Shown here piece by piece: positions 8,482 through 18,833 of a stretch of DNA of 64,000 nucleotides. The notes beneath the pieces were generated by a model. That model was given only the letters and a program-made list of their open reading frames with translations, had not been told where the DNA came from and made no database searches. The position numbers were made by a program, and so were the translations under genes. Position 1 is the first letter of the stretch. Each line of letters begins with the position of its first letter. Origin of the DNA: Serratia marcescens (GTDB taxonomy: Bacteria; Pseudomonadota; Gammaproteobacteria; Enterobacterales; Enterobacteriaceae); NCBI RefSeq assembly GCF_001902635.1, contig NZ_MJAO01000020.1:17779-81778 (forward strand). The letters are read 5' to 3'.

Positions 8482-10561
8482 ATGCGTTGGAGTAACGCGC
8501 CTTCTCCGGCAGCCAGCGTTCGATCAGCGCCTGGGCGTGCTCCGGATAGTGCTGATGAAGATGGCGAGCGACGCGCTGCACGTCGGGGATCATCGCCTGA
8601 TCGCGCAGCAGATCCGCCACCTTGAATTCGGCGCTGCCGGTCTGGCGGGTGCCCAGCAGCTCGCCCGGGCCGCGGATCTCCAGATCGCGCTGCGCGATGA
8701 CGAAACCATCGTTGCTGTCGCGCAGCACCTGCAGGCGCGTTTGCGCGGTCTTGCTCAGCGGCGTTTTGTACAGCAGCACGCAGTGCGAGGCCACGGCGCC
8801 GCGTCCTACGCGGCCGCGCAGCTGGTGCAGCTGCGCCAGGCCCAGCCGTTCCGGGTTTTCGATGATCATCAGGCTGGCGTTCGGCACGTCGACGCCGACT
8901 TCGATCACCGTAGTGGCGACCAACAGCTGCAGCTCGCCCTGTTTAAACGCCTGCATCACCGCCTGCTTTTCCTGCGCTTTCATGCGGCCGTGCACCAGCG
9001 CCACTTTCAGCTCCGGCAGCGCGGCTTTCAATTCTTCCCAGGTGGCTTCCGCCGCTTGCGCTTCCAGCAGCTCGGACTCTTCGATCAGCGTGCACACCCA
9101 GTAAGCCTGCCGCCCCTCTTCCAGACAGGCGCTCTTCACCCGTTGAATGATGTCGGCGCGGCGAGTATCAGGAATGGCGACGGTGGTCACCGGCGTGCGG
9201 CCCGGCGGCAGCTCGTCGATCACCGAGGTATCAAGATCGGCATAGGCGGTCATTGCCAGCGTGCGTGGGATCGGTGTGGCGGTCATGATCAGCTGATGGG
9301 CGTGGAAGCCTTGCTCTTCGCCTTTCTCCCACAGCGCCAGCCGCTGATGCACGCCAAAACGGTGCTGCTCATCGATGATTACCAAGGCCAGGCCGTTGAA
9401 CTGTACCTGTTCCTGGAAGATGGCGTGGGTGCCGACCACCATCGACACTTGGCCGCTGGCGATGGCTTCCTGCTGCGCGATGCGCGCCTTGCCTTTCTGT
9501 TTGCCGGCCAGCCAGCCGACTTCCAGCCCCAGCGGTTCGAACCACTGGCGGAAATTGTTGGCGTGCTGCTCGGCCAGCAGCTCGGTCGGCGCCATCAGCG
9601 CCACCTGCTTGCCGTGCGCGATGGCGCGTAGCGCTGCCAACGCCGCCACCAGCGTTTTGCCGGAGCCGACATCGCCCTGTACCAGCCGCATCATCGGGAA
9701 GTCTTTTTGCATGTCGGCTTCGATGTCGGCCACCACGCGCGTCTGCGCGCCGGTCGGTGAGAACGGTAGCTGGGCGAGAAAACGGTTTTTCAGCCGATCG
9801 TCCGGTAGCAGCGGCTGCGCCTGGTAACTCTGGGCGCCGGCGCGCACCGCCAACATACTGAGGTTATGTGCCAGCAGCTCTTCGAGGATCAGGCGTCTTT
9901 GCGCGGGATGTTTGCCCAGTTCAAGATCCGTCAGCTGGATATCCGGCGGCGGGCGGTGCAGGGTGTGCAACGCCTGTGGCAGGCTCATCAGGCCGCCGCT
10001 CAGCTCGGGCGGCAGCAGTTCGGCGATGGCGCAGGTATCCAGCAGCTCCAGCGCCTGATCGGTCAGTTTGCGCAGCGTGGCCTGCCGCACCCCCTCGGTG
10101 GTGGGGTAGACCGGCGTCAGCGACTCTTGCAGCTCCACCTCGCTGGTTTCGCCCTGAATGCGGTATTCCGGATGGATGATCTCCGCGCCGTGGTTGCCGC
10201 GTTTGATCTCGCCGTAGGCGGTTACGCGGCGGCCGGTGGCCAGGCTGTTCTTCATCGCGGCATTGAAGTTGAAGAACCGCATGGTGAGGATACCGGTGCC
10301 GTCGCTGATCTGGCAGGTCAACATGCGGCGGCGGCCGAAGCTGATGTCGCTGCGCAGCACTTCCCCTTCTACCGTGGCGTAGATGCCCGGCAGCAGATCG
10401 TTGATCGGATAGAGGCGGGTGCGGTCTTCGTAGCGCAGCGGCAGGTGCAGCAGCAGATCCTGAATGGTGTCGAGGCCGATCTTGGCCAGTTTGCCCGCCT
10501 GGCTGGCGCCAACCCCGGAAAGCGTAGTGAGTGGGACAGCATCCAGCAGGCGGCCTTTCAT
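8480..10561 (-). CDS. recG: ATP-dependent DNA helicase RecG
   Basis: 693 residues, the E. coli length. RecG reverses stalled forks and processes Holliday junctions and R-loops. The N-terminal wedge/OB domain (about 1-250) precedes the two helicase lobes, with Walker A GDVGSGKT, the box DEQH (VIIDEQHRFGV), MTATPIPRTLAM and the RecG TRG region near LHQLRGRVGRG. The frame continues to 10594, but the ATG at 10561 gives the conserved MKGRLLDAVPL start and overlaps the trmH stop (ATGA). It is the last gene of the gmk-rpoZ-spoT-trmH-recG run. Confidence 0.97.
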   Translation of the reverse strand: MKGRLLDAVPLTTLSGVGASQAGKLAKIGLDTIQDLLLHLPLRYEDRTRLYPINDLLPGIYATVEGEVLRSDISFGRRRMLTCQISDGTGILTMRFFNFNAAMKNSLATGRRVTAYGEIKRGNHGAEIIHPEYRIQGETSEVELQESLTPVYPTTEGVRQATLRKLTDQALELLDTCAIAELLPPELSGGLMSLPQALHTLHRPPPDIQLTDLELGKHPAQRRLILEELLAHNLSMLAVRAGAQSYQAQPLLPDDRLKNRFLAQLPFSPTGAQTRVVADIEADMQKDFPMMRLVQGDVGSGKTLVAALAALRAIAHGKQVALMAPTELLAEQHANNFRQWFEPLGLEVGWLAGKQKGKARIAQQEAIASGQVSMVVGTHAIFQEQVQFNGLALVIIDEQHRFGVHQRLALWEKGEEQGFHAHQLIMTATPIPRTLAMTAYADLDTSVIDELPPGRTPVTTVAIPDTRRADIIQRVKSACLEEGRQAYWVCTLIEESELLEAQAAEATWEELKAALPELKVALVHGRMKAQEKQAVMQAFKQGELQLLVATTVIEVGVDVPNASLMIIENPERLGLAQLHQLRGRVGRGAVASHCVLLYKTPLSKTAQTRLQVLRDSNDGFVIAQRDLEIRGPGELLGTRQTGSAEFKVADLLRDQAMIPDVQRVARHLHQHYPEHAQALIERWLPEKARYSNA

Positions 10562-11253
10562 TTGCGCACCGTCGCTTGCATGGCCGCCCACCATTCGGCG
10601 CTGGCGACCACCTGGCCCTGCTCGTCGATCTGCGGGCGCGGCAGCCCTTTGCGCTTGGCCACGTTGGCCAGCACCGGGTAGCCGCCTTCGAACAGCAGAC
10701 GCTGCTGCTCTTCTTCGTCCAGCATGCTGTTGTCGCGGCGATACAGGCCGGCGTTCTGCCGCTGGCGCTGCGCTTCATACAGGATCAGCGCGGAGGCCAC
10801 GGAGACGTTAAGCGATTGCACCATGCCGATCATCGGAATGACGATGTCCTGATCGGCGAGCGCCAGCGCTTCTTCGGTGATGCCGGTTTTTTCCTGGCCG
10901 AGCAGCACGCAGGTTGGCCGGGTGTAGTCCACCTCGCGGAAATCGACCGCGCGGGCAGACAGATTGGTGGCCAGAACTTGCATTCCTTGGGCTTTCAGGT
11001 GACTGACCGCGTCGCCGATGGTGCGATGGGTTTTAACGCTGACCCAGCTGTTGCTGCCGGCAGCGGAGGAAACCAGGGTGCGCATGCGGGTGGTGGGCCA
11101 CACGGCGTGGACCTGATGCACGCCGACGGCGTCGGCGGTACGGATAATGGCGGAGACGTTATGCGGCTTGTGCACCTGCTCCAGGCAGACCGTCAAATCC
11201 GGCTGCCGGGTCGCGAGCATTTCACAAATCCGCGCATAGCGTTCAGGACTCAT
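10558..11253 (-). CDS. trmH: tRNA (guanosine-18-2'-O)-methyltransferase TrmH
   Basis: 231 residues, against 229 in E. coli TrmH (SpoU). It methylates the 2'-OH of G18 in the D-loop of tRNA using S-adenosylmethionine. SPOUT/trefoil-knot motifs are clear: NVSAIIRTADAVG (motif 1), GQEKTGI (motif 2) and IPMIGMVQSLNVSVASALIL (motif 3). It starts 5 bases after the spoT stop and overlaps recG by 4 bases, so it is translationally coupled within the spoT operon. Confidence 0.96.
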   Translation of the reverse strand: MSPERYARICEMLATRQPDLTVCLEQVHKPHNVSAIIRTADAVGVHQVHAVWPTTRMRTLVSSAAGSNSWVSVKTHRTIGDAVSHLKAQGMQVLATNLSARAVDFREVDYTRPTCVLLGQEKTGITEEALALADQDIVIPMIGMVQSLNVSVASALILYEAQRQRQNAGLYRRDNSMLDEEEQQRLLFEGGYPVLANVAKRKGLPRPQIDEQGQVVASAEWWAAMQATVRK

Positions 11254-11258
11254 AAGCG

Positions 11259-13370
11259 CTAGTTTCGGTTGCGGTTAACTTTGATCACATCCGGCATGAT
11301 ACGGATTTTACGCATAATGTTTGCCAAATGGATGCGATCGCGGGTGGTCAAGCGGATAAAGGCGCTATAAACCCGACCGTCTTTCTCTTCGGTGTTCAGG
11401 CTCTGAATATTGGATTCGGCCGCGTTGATCGCCGCCGTCAGGTTGGCCAGCGCGCCCTGGTGGTTAAACATATCCACCTTGATCTCGGCGATGAACTCCT
11501 GCTCGGTCTCTTTATCCCACTCGACCGCCATGAATTTCTCAGGCTCTTTCTGATAGCCGCGAATGTTGCGGCAGGACTCATGGTGGATCACCAGCCCTTT
11601 ACCTGGGCTGACGTGAGCGATAATCGGGTCGCCAGGAATCGGACGGCAGCACTTGGCGAAGGTGATCAACACGCCGTCGGCGCCCTTGATAGCCAGGTTG
11701 CGCACGCCGGAGGAAGCGCCCAGACTGGACTGGTCGCCCTGCAGGTTCTTCGCCACCACCACGCTCATGGCGTTGCCGAGGCCGATTTCCGCCAGCAGAT
11801 CGTCCAGCGTCGCCAGCTTCATGCGGTCCAGCTCGTGCTGAATGTTTTCCTGCGGGATCTCGGCCAGCTTGCGGCTGCCGCCCAGCGCGTGGTTGAGCAG
11901 ACGGCGGCCGAGGCCGACGGAGTCGTCGCGCTTGAGGTTCTTCAGCATCTGGCGAATTTTGGCGCGCGCTTTCGAGCTGACCACGAAGTTCAGCCAGGCG
12001 GCGTTGGGCCGTGCGCCCGGCGCGGTGATGATCTCGACGGTCTGGCCGCTGGTCAGCGACTGCGACAGCGGGTACGGCTGACGATCGACGCGCGCACCGA
12101 CGCAGGCGTGGCCGATATCGGTATGCACCGCATAAGCGAAGTCGACCGGCGTGGCGCCGGCGGGCAGCTCGACGATGCGGCCTTCCGGGGTGAAAACGTA
12201 AATCTCATCCGGGAACAGATCGGATTTGACGCTCTCGATAAATTCAAACGAACTGCCGGCGCTTTGCTGCAGCTCCAGCAGGCTTTGCATCCAGCGCTGG
12301 GCGCGGATCTGCGCCGTGGTGCCGGTTTCGCCCTGTTCTCTTTCCTTGTAAGCCCAGTGCGCGGCCACCCCCATCTCAGCCATCTGGTCCATGTCTTCGG
12401 TGCGGATCTGCACTTCGACCGGCACGCCGTGCGGGCCGATCAGCGAGGTATGCAGCGATTGATAGCCGTTGGCTTTGGGAATGGCGATGTAATCTTTCAC
12501 CCGCCCCGGGCGCGGTTTGTACAGGCTGTGCACCTGGCCGAGCACGCGGTAGCAGGTATCGACCTCTTTCACGATCACCCGGAACGCGTAGATATCCATG
12601 ATGGAATGGAAACGCTGTTCTTTGAGATGCATCTTGAGGTAGATGGAGTAGAGGTGTTTTTCCCGCCCGCTGACGCGGCAGGCGATGCCGGCTTCGGTCA
12701 GTCGCCCTTCGATCTCGGAGAGGATTTTTTGAATCATCTCTTTGCGGTTGCCGCGCGCGGCTTTCACCACTTCCTTGATCACGCGATAACGGTTCGGGTA
12801 CAGCGCCTCGAAGCCCAGCTCTTCCAGCTCGGTTTTCAGGTGATGAATACCCAGACGGTGGGCGAGCGGGCTGTAGATTTCCAGGGTTTCACGCGCGATG
12901 CGCCGGCGTTTGTCGGGGCGCAGCGAACCGAGGGTGCGCATGTTGTGCGTACGGTCGGCCAGCTTGATCAGTACGACGCGGATATCCTGCACCATCGCCA
13001 TGATCATCTTGCGGAAGTTTTCCGCCTGCGCTTCTTTCTTGTCCTGGAACTTCAGCTTGTCGAGTTTGGAGACGCCCTCGACCAGTTCGGCGACGCTCTT
13101 GCCGAACAGCTGTTCCATATCTTGGTAGGTGGCCGGGGTGTCTTCGATGACGTCGTGCAGCAATGCCGCCATCAGCGTCTCGTGGTCGAGACGCATTTCC
13201 GCCAGGATGCAGGCCACGGCGACCGGGTGAGTAATGTAAGGCTCACCGCTGGAGCGTGTCTGGCCCTCGTGCGCGTCGCGCGCGACGAGGTATGCCTGTT
13301 TGAGGCGCTTAATCTGCTCCTCGGGCAGGTAACGTTGAATCAGCAGATTCAGGCTTTCAAACAGGTACAA
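11259..13370 (-). CDS. spoT: Bifunctional (p)ppGpp synthetase/hydrolase SpoT
   Basis: 703 residues. SpoT degrades (p)ppGpp and makes it weakly under carbon, iron or fatty-acid starvation. The HD hydrolase domain is intact, with His72-Asp73 in LLHDVIEDTPAT. The synthetase domain follows (IMDIYAFRVIV near 260), then TGS (about 385-450, DEIYVFTPEGRIVELPAGAT) and a C-terminal ACT domain (about 625-700). Order rpoZ-spoT-trmH-recG is the standard one, joining the omega subunit, which is needed for full ppGpp response of RNA polymerase, to ppGpp metabolism. Confidence 0.98.
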   Translation of the reverse strand: MYLFESLNLLIQRYLPEEQIKRLKQAYLVARDAHEGQTRSSGEPYITHPVAVACILAEMRLDHETLMAALLHDVIEDTPATYQDMEQLFGKSVAELVEGVSKLDKLKFQDKKEAQAENFRKMIMAMVQDIRVVLIKLADRTHNMRTLGSLRPDKRRRIARETLEIYSPLAHRLGIHHLKTELEELGFEALYPNRYRVIKEVVKAARGNRKEMIQKILSEIEGRLTEAGIACRVSGREKHLYSIYLKMHLKEQRFHSIMDIYAFRVIVKEVDTCYRVLGQVHSLYKPRPGRVKDYIAIPKANGYQSLHTSLIGPHGVPVEVQIRTEDMDQMAEMGVAAHWAYKEREQGETGTTAQIRAQRWMQSLLELQQSAGSSFEFIESVKSDLFPDEIYVFTPEGRIVELPAGATPVDFAYAVHTDIGHACVGARVDRQPYPLSQSLTSGQTVEIITAPGARPNAAWLNFVVSSKARAKIRQMLKNLKRDDSVGLGRRLLNHALGGSRKLAEIPQENIQHELDRMKLATLDDLLAEIGLGNAMSVVVAKNLQGDQSSLGASSGVRNLAIKGADGVLITFAKCCRPIPGDPIIAHVSPGKGLVIHHESCRNIRGYQKEPEKFMAVEWDKETEQEFIAEIKVDMFNHQGALANLTAAINAAESNIQSLNTEEKDGRVYSAFIRLTTRDRIHLANIMRKIRIMPDVIKVNRNRN

Positions 13371-13388
13371 GGCGGACTCGCAGTCTAA

Positions 13389-13664
13389 TTAACGACGACC
13401 TTCAGCAATCGCGGTAACCGCTTGAATCTCTGCGGCTTCCTGCTCTTGCTGTTCCTGGCGCTCACGCACGTCGAGGATCTGGCTGGTGATCAGGCCTTCT
13501 TCGATTTCGCGCAGGGCGATAACGGTGTACTTGTCGTTCTCTTCCGGAACCAGTGCATCTTTGCCGCCGGTCTGGATCTGACGCGCCCGACGAGCAGCGA
13601 CCAACACCAGGTCAAAACGGTTACCAATTTTCTCTACAGCGTCTTGAACAGTTACGCGTGCCAT
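13389..13664 (-). CDS. rpoZ: RNA polymerase omega subunit RpoZ
   Basis: 91 residues, the E. coli length, with the conserved [20 protein letters not shown] start and an acidic Gln/Glu-rich helix ending in EGRR. Omega clamps the beta-prime subunit, helps core assembly and contributes to ppGpp site 1. It lies between gmk and spoT on the same strand, 18 bases from spoT. Confidence 0.98.
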   Translation of the reverse strand: MARVTVQDAVEKIGNRFDLVLVAARRARQIQTGGKDALVPEENDKYTVIALREIEEGLITSQILDVRERQEQQEQEAAEIQAVTAIAEGRR

Positions 13665-13718
13665 ATTTGTGCTACTCCACAGGTGACGAAAAGACTGGGC
13701 ATGATACTGAAACTGCCT

Positions 13719-14439
<721 letters not shown>

Positions 14440-14553
14440 TCGCATTTTGCCCGCCGCTTTGCGCGGAAAAAGCGGCGAATGAGCGAATTTGCGCGTCGAA
14501 GGGCAACATTTCTGCAGTTTTGGCCTCGGTGGCGGCGCGTTGCCGCCCCGAGA

Positions 14554-15171
14554 TCAGTGATCCGGATGCTGGTAGTTGAACACCGGCAGGCCGAGGCGGA
14601 AGCGCAGGGCGATCAGGCGCGCGCTCAGACCGGCGATCAGGGTGATGACCACCACCAGATTGTGCGGCAGGCTGAGGTGCTGCAGGCCGATGTAAAGCCA
14701 GGCGGCGCTGAAGGAGATACCGGCGTAGATCTCTTTCTGGAAGACCAGCGGAATGCGGTTGCAGAACATGTCGCGCAGCACCCCGCCGAAGACGCCGGTG
14801 ATCACCGCGGCGATGGCGGCGATAATCGCGCTGTGCCCCATATCCAGCGCCACCTGCGCGCCGATGATGGAAAAAACGATCAGGCCGACGGCGTCGAGCA
14901 CTAGGAACAGGCGGCGCAGATGGCGCATCAGGGGCGCCACCCAGGTGGTGACGATCGCCGCGATCGCGACGATGACGATGTATTCCGGGTGTTTGACCCA
15001 GCCCAACGGGAAATGACCGAGCAGCATATCGCGCACCGACCCGCCGCCGATCGCCGTGACCGAGGCGATGATGATCACGCCGAACATGTCCATTTGGCGG
15101 CGGCCGGCCGCCAGCGCGCCGGTCATGGCTTCGGCGGTGATGCCGATGATATAAAGGATGCTCAGTAACAT
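14554..15171 (-). CDS. yicG: TRIC-type membrane protein YicG
   Basis: 205 residues, the E. coli YicG length, with about seven hydrophobic helices and two copies of the UPF0126/TRIC half-domain (glycine motifs [11 protein letters not shown] and [13 protein letters not shown]). Family members form trimeric cation channels related to eukaryotic TRIC proteins; the physiological role of YicG is unknown. In E. coli ligB stands between yicG and gmk; here only about 210 non-coding bases separate them. Confidence 0.9.
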   Translation of the reverse strand: MLLSILYIIGITAEAMTGALAAGRRQMDMFGVIIIASVTAIGGGSVRDMLLGHFPLGWVKHPEYIVIVAIAAIVTTWVAPLMRHLRRLFLVLDAVGLIVFSIIGAQVALDMGHSAIIAAIAAVITGVFGGVLRDMFCNRIPLVFQKEIYAGISFSAAWLYIGLQHLSLPHNLVVVITLIAGLSARLIALRFRLGLPVFNYQHPDH

Positions 15172-15425
15172 AAGGGGTTCACAGCGTAGCTTGCGTCTGA
15201 ATGATGGCCGGCAGGGTAATCGCCGCCGATGACGTGCGCCACTGAGTTTTTCTCACCAATGGCGTTTCGGATTAGTTTATCTAATTTAAAGTGTGCCTTT
15301 TTCGCTGGGTATCCGCCTTTATTAACATTGATAGATGGATAAAAGCATTAGAAATTTCGCGCTAATTTCCGGCGCTGACTATGCTTTTTGCAGGTAATCC
15401 TTCAACCGAGAAACAGAGATCGCAG

Positions 15426-15860
15426 ATGAAAAACTCCCCAAGACTGGCCGCCGGCGCCGTACTGGTTGCCCTGCTATTGAACGGCTGCGTAGCGCCGGGC
15501 CACCAGACCGTTTCATCCGCTCCGGTTTGCCGCACCGGCGATCCGATGATGCAGACGACGCTCTACTTTGGCCTGAATCGCCCGGCGGGGCCGGCGATTA
15601 CCGCCCCAGAGTGGCAAACCTTCGTCGATAGCCAGGTAACGCCGCGCTTTAAAGACGGGCTGACGATATTCGACGCCAAAGGACAATGGCTGGGCCACGA
15701 CGGCAAGCTGGCGCGCGAGAACAGCAAGGCGCTGATGCTGATCCATGCGCCGGACAAGGAGAGTGAGGCAAATATCGAGGCGCTGCGCAACGACTATAAG
15801 CAGCAGTTTGCACAGGATTCGGTGATGCGGGTGGATGCGCCGGTGTGCGTGGCGTTTTAA
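15426..15860 (+). CDS. DUF3574-family lipoprotein
   Basis: 144 residues. A lipoprotein signal is clear: basic MKNSPRLAAG, a hydrophobic core and the lipobox LLNGC with Cys at about residue 20. The mature part carries the DUF3574 pattern (TTLYFGLNRPAGPAI, then WQTFVDSQVTPRFKDGLT and DAKGQW). No function is established. The frame is open back to 15381, but ATG 15426 gives the signal peptide. The 254 bases upstream (from 15172) are AT-rich with no recognised feature. The residue after the Cys is Val, which does not suggest inner-membrane retention, so the outer membrane is likely. Confidence 0.8.
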   Translation: MKNSPRLAAGAVLVALLLNGCVAPGHQTVSSAPVCRTGDPMMQTTLYFGLNRPAGPAITAPEWQTFVDSQVTPRFKDGLTIFDAKGQWLGHDGKLARENSKALMLIHAPDKESEANIEALRNDYKQQFAQDSVMRVDAPVCVAF

Positions 15861-15864
15861 ACGT

Positions 15865-15888
15865 ACTCCCGGCCTGGCGGCCGGGAGT
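15865..15888 (-). terminator. Hairpin between the lipoprotein and nucleoside transporter genes
   Basis: Perfect 10-bp stem ACTCCCGGCC / GGCCGGGAGT with loop TGGC between two convergent genes. The T-rich flank is better on the minus side (ACGTTTAAAA), so it more likely ends the transporter gene. It may serve both. Confidence 0.6.
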
Positions 15889-15893
15889 GGGGA

Positions 15894-17078
15894 TTACAGC
15901 ACCAGGCCGGCGATGGCCGCCGACAGCAGGCTTACCAGCGTCGAGCCATAAACCAGCTTCAGGCCAAAACGGGAAACCACGTTGCCTTGCTGCTCGTTCA
16001 GCCCCTTGATGGCGCCGGCGACGATGCCGATGGAGGCGAAGTTGGCGAACGACACCAGGAACACCGACAGGATACCCAGCCCGCGCGGCGACAGTTCCAC
16101 CGCGATCTTCTTCAGCTCAATCATCGCCACGAATTCGTTGGCCACCAGTTTGGTCGCCATGATGCTGCCCGCCTGTAGGGCCTCTTCCGCCGGGATGCCG
16201 ATCAGCCAGGCCAGCGGATAGAACACATAGCCGAGGAGCTGCTGGAAGCTGATGCCGAGCACCGCCGAGAACAGTGCGTTGACGGCGGAGATCAGCGCGA
16301 TAAAGCCGATCAACATCGCCGCGATGATCATCGCAATCTTGAAACCGGCCAGAATGTACTCGCCCAGCATTTCGAAGAAGCTCTGGTCTTCATGCAGCTT
16401 GTTCAGCTTCAGCTCTGGCTCGTCTTCGACCTGATACGGGTTGATGATCGACAGAATGATGAAGGTGCTGAACATGTTGAGGATCAACGCCGCCACCACG
16501 TACTGCGCATCGATCATCGACATGTAGGCGCCGACGATGGAGAGCGATACCGTCGACATGGCGGTCGCGGCCATGGTGTACATGCGGCGCGGCGAGATAT
16601 CGCCGATGATGCCCTTGTAGGCGATGAAGTTCTCCGACTGCCCCAGCACCAGCGTGCTGACGGCGTTGAACGATTCCAGCTTGCCCATGCCGTTGACCTT
16701 GGACAGCAGGGTGCCGACCAGGCGGATGATCAGCGGCAGGATACGGAAATGCTGCAAAATGCCGATCAGGGCGGAAATAAAGATGATAGGGCACAAAACG
16801 CCGAGGAAGATAAACGCCAGGCCATCTTTGCTCATGCCGCCGAACACGAACTCCGAGCCTTGGGCGGCGTAGCCCAGCAGGGTGTCGAAGAAGCCGGCGA
16901 CGTGCTTGATCACGCTGAGCCCGCTGGCGGAGTGCAGGAAGAAGTAAGCCAGCGCGCCTTCTATCACCAGCAGTTGGATGATGTAGCGCAGGCGGATTTT
17001 CTTGCGATTATTGCTGACCAGCAGCGCCAGGGCGATGATCACCACCAGGGCCATAATAAATTGCAGAATTTGTGGCAT
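15894..17078 (-). CDS. NupC-type concentrative nucleoside transporter
   Basis: 394 residues with 8-10 hydrophobic helices. It matches the CNT family (NupC, NupX/YeiM, PsuT): the N-terminal segment precedes the [20 protein letters not shown] region, then [14 protein letters not shown] (the substrate-binding QSE motif) and the second half with [24 protein letters not shown] proteins import nucleosides with H+ or Na+. The frame runs to 17117, but the ATG at 17078 ([12 protein letters not shown]) is the usual start. It is not at this place in E. coli, where dinD and ligB lie nearby. Exact nucleoside preference cannot be read. Confidence 0.88.
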   Translation of the reverse strand: MPQILQFIMALVVIIALALLVSNNRKKIRLRYIIQLLVIEGALAYFFLHSASGLSVIKHVAGFFDTLLGYAAQGSEFVFGGMSKDGLAFIFLGVLCPIIFISALIGILQHFRILPLIIRLVGTLLSKVNGMGKLESFNAVSTLVLGQSENFIAYKGIIGDISPRRMYTMAATAMSTVSLSIVGAYMSMIDAQYVVAALILNMFSTFIILSIINPYQVEDEPELKLNKLHEDQSFFEMLGEYILAGFKIAMIIAAMLIGFIALISAVNALFSAVLGISFQQLLGYVFYPLAWLIGIPAEEALQAGSIMATKLVANEFVAMIELKKIAVELSPRGLGILSVFLVSFANFASIGIVAGAIKGLNEQQGNVVSRFGLKLVYGSTLVSLLSAAIAGLVL

Positions 17079-17441
17079 AAACGGTCCGTACGGTTCACGG
17101 GCAGGAAAAAAACACATTTAGCCACAGCATCGCCGTCCTTTCATTACCTTGCGTGATAATTAGAACAAAATACTTATGGCACGCGGGATATCTTGCCGAT
17201 TGTCATCCGCACGTGCTGTCCGGCAGTTTTTCATAAGCTCCCCGGTGAACCGTCTCCCAAGAGACCTGTTGGCTCGCAACCTGATGTAATCGCCGCCACT
17301 CGCGTGCAGGCGCCTGGAATCTGGCTCGCAATCGGCGTTTCTTCATGGCGCAAAGCGTGGTTTTCTCGGCAGAGGGAGGGAAAAATGCTTGAACAAGGCG
17401 CCGTGACTGGTGCGCATTTTCTCGGATTAAGGAGGCGAACG
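17079..17441. other. 363-base intergenic region before the SANT-like gene
   Basis: The region should hold the divergent promoters of the nucleoside transporter and the small gene at 17442. The half next to the transporter is AT-rich (around 17140-17175, TGCGTGATAATTAGAACAAA), which may be a degenerate CRP-type half site; I do not call it. A second strong ribosome site, GAGGGAGGG before an in-frame ATG at 17385, gives an alternative start for the next gene. No RNA gene or repeat was recognised. Confidence 0.5.
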
Positions 17442-17831
17442 ATGAATACCGGCATGTTGCTCAAGGCGCTGGCCAACGGCGTTAATCCCGACACCGGCGA
17501 GTTGTTGAGACCGGCTTCAGCGGCCTGCGCGCCGGAGGCTATTCGCCTGCTGTTCGCGTTGGCCAACGAGTTTGACGGTGAGTCCGAACGGCAGAACAAA
17601 GCCAGGTTGACGCCGGAGGAGAAGCAGCAAAAGAACCTGGCCGGGAGCCGTCCGGCCAATGTTTACTTCCCTTGGTCGGAAGAGGAAACGTTGCGGCTGC
17701 GCGAGAGCCATGCGGCAGGGGCGACGCTGGAAGCGCTGAGCGATGAGTTCGAGCGCTCAACCTGGAGTATTGCGGTGCAACTGCAGAAAATGGGGCTGAT
17801 GGGTGAAGAGCAGGCGGCCGCCTACCGCTGA
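17442..17831 (+). CDS. Small protein with C-terminal SANT/Myb-like helix-turn-helix
   Basis: 129 residues, not in E. coli at this place. The N-terminus has the pattern LLKALANGVNPDTGELL, seen in several small bacterial proteins of unknown role. The C-terminal 50 residues (about 75-125) read like a SANT/Myb or sigma-type helix-turn-helix: PWSEEETLRLRESHAAGAT, then a predicted recognition helix FERSTWSIAVQLQKMG. That suggests nucleic-acid binding, as inference only. GGAGG at 17431-17435 precedes the ATG; an in-frame ATG at 17385 with GAGGGAGGG would add 19 residues. It converges on yicC. Confidence 0.65.
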   Translation: MNTGMLLKALANGVNPDTGELLRPASAACAPEAIRLLFALANEFDGESERQNKARLTPEEKQQKNLAGSRPANVYFPWSEEETLRLRESHAAGATLEALSDEFERSTWSIAVQLQKMGLMGEEQAAAYR

Positions 17832-17842
17832 TCCGCAGCCAT

Positions 17843-17867
17843 AAAAAAGCCCGCGTGGCGCGGGCTT
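17843..17867 (-). terminator. Terminator of yicC (minus strand)
   Basis: Stem AAGCCCGCG / CGCGGGCTT (17847-17855 with 17859-17867), loop TGG, with six A on + at 17843-17848 giving a T run on the minus strand. It lies between convergent genes. Confidence 0.8.
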
Positions 17868-17886
17868 GATGGCGTGCGGAGCGGGA

Positions 17887-18750
17887 TCACTCGATATTCT
17901 GGATCTGCTCGCGCATTTGCTCGATCAGCACTTTCAGCTCGATGGCGGAAGCGGTGACGTCGGCATTGATCGACTTGGAGGCCAGAGTGTTCGATTCGCG
18001 GTTGAACTCCTGCATCATGAAGTCGAGGCGGCGGCCGACGGCTTCTTTCTTCTTCAGGATGTTGTGCGTCTCTTTCACGTGCGCTTCCAGACGGTCCAGC
18101 TCTTCGGCGACGTCGATACGCTGCGCCATCAGCACCAGCTCCTGCTCCAGGCGGGTGTTTTCCAGCTGCACCTGCGCTTCTTCCAGTTTGCTGACCAGGC
18201 GCTCACGCTGCCATTGCAGGATGTTCGGCATCTGGGCACGCACGTTGACCACTTCGGCGCTGACGCCGTCGAGGCGCTGTTCGATCAGCGTTTTCAGCGC
18301 GGCGCCTTCGCTTTCGCGTGCGACGATGAAGTCATCCAGCGCGCCGTCCAGCGCCTGCATCAGCTCGGCGCTGATGGCGTCCAGATCCTGCTCCTGCGCG
18401 GACATCACGCCCGGCCAGCGCAGCACGTCGATCGGGTTGATTTCCCCTTCGTCGCTTTGCATTTTCACCCAGTTGGCGGCTTCGACCAGCTGTTTGGCCA
18501 GTTTTTCGTTCAGGATCATCGAGCTTTGCGCGCTTGGATCCAGTTCGAAACGCAGGTTGCATTCGACTTTGCCGCGGGTCAGGCGGCCACGGATACGTTC
18601 ACGGATCACCGGCTCCAGGCTGCGGAATTGTTCCGGCAGGCGGATGTAGGTTTCTAAGTAGCGCTGGTTAACGGAACGCAGCTCCCAGGCTGCGCTGCCC
18701 CATTCACCCTTGATTTCACGCCGGGCGTAGGCGGTCATGCTGCGGATCAT
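17887..18750 (-). CDS. yicC: YicC-family endoribonuclease
   Basis: 287 residues, the exact E. coli length. YicC founds a family of endoribonucleases; E. coli YicC has been tied to decay of the small RNA RyhB, and the Bacillus relative YloC also cuts RNA. The N-terminal YicC_N part (MIRSMTAYARREIKGEWGS) and the C-terminal DUF1732 part (KKKEAVGRRLDFMMQEFNRE, NTLASKS) are both intact, with a long charged helical middle. It is divergent from rph with 126 bases between. Confidence 0.94.
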   Translation of the reverse strand: MIRSMTAYARREIKGEWGSAAWELRSVNQRYLETYIRLPEQFRSLEPVIRERIRGRLTRGKVECNLRFELDPSAQSSMILNEKLAKQLVEAANWVKMQSDEGEINPIDVLRWPGVMSAQEQDLDAISAELMQALDGALDDFIVARESEGAALKTLIEQRLDGVSAEVVNVRAQMPNILQWQRERLVSKLEEAQVQLENTRLEQELVLMAQRIDVAEELDRLEAHVKETHNILKKKEAVGRRLDFMMQEFNRESNTLASKSINADVTASAIELKVLIEQMREQIQNIE

Positions 18751-18833
18751 TGATGCGTACCCGTAATAGGAAAAGATGGGGCGATTATAGCGTCGCGGCT
18801 GCGGGCAGGATAGGCATTACGTCACGAAGCCCG

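Noticed and set aside
11328..13388. 686-codon open frame on + opposite spoT
   Set aside because: It mirrors the high-GC third-position pattern of spoT, has no family match that I recognise, and lacks a ribosome site. It is a shadow.
14452..14477. CGCCGCTTT / AAAGCGGCG hairpin between gmk and yicG
   Set aside because: No T run follows on either strand, so it is not called a terminator.
17140..17175. Possible CRP site upstream of the nucleoside transporter
   Set aside because: Only one half (CGTGA) resembles the consensus; the other half does not match.
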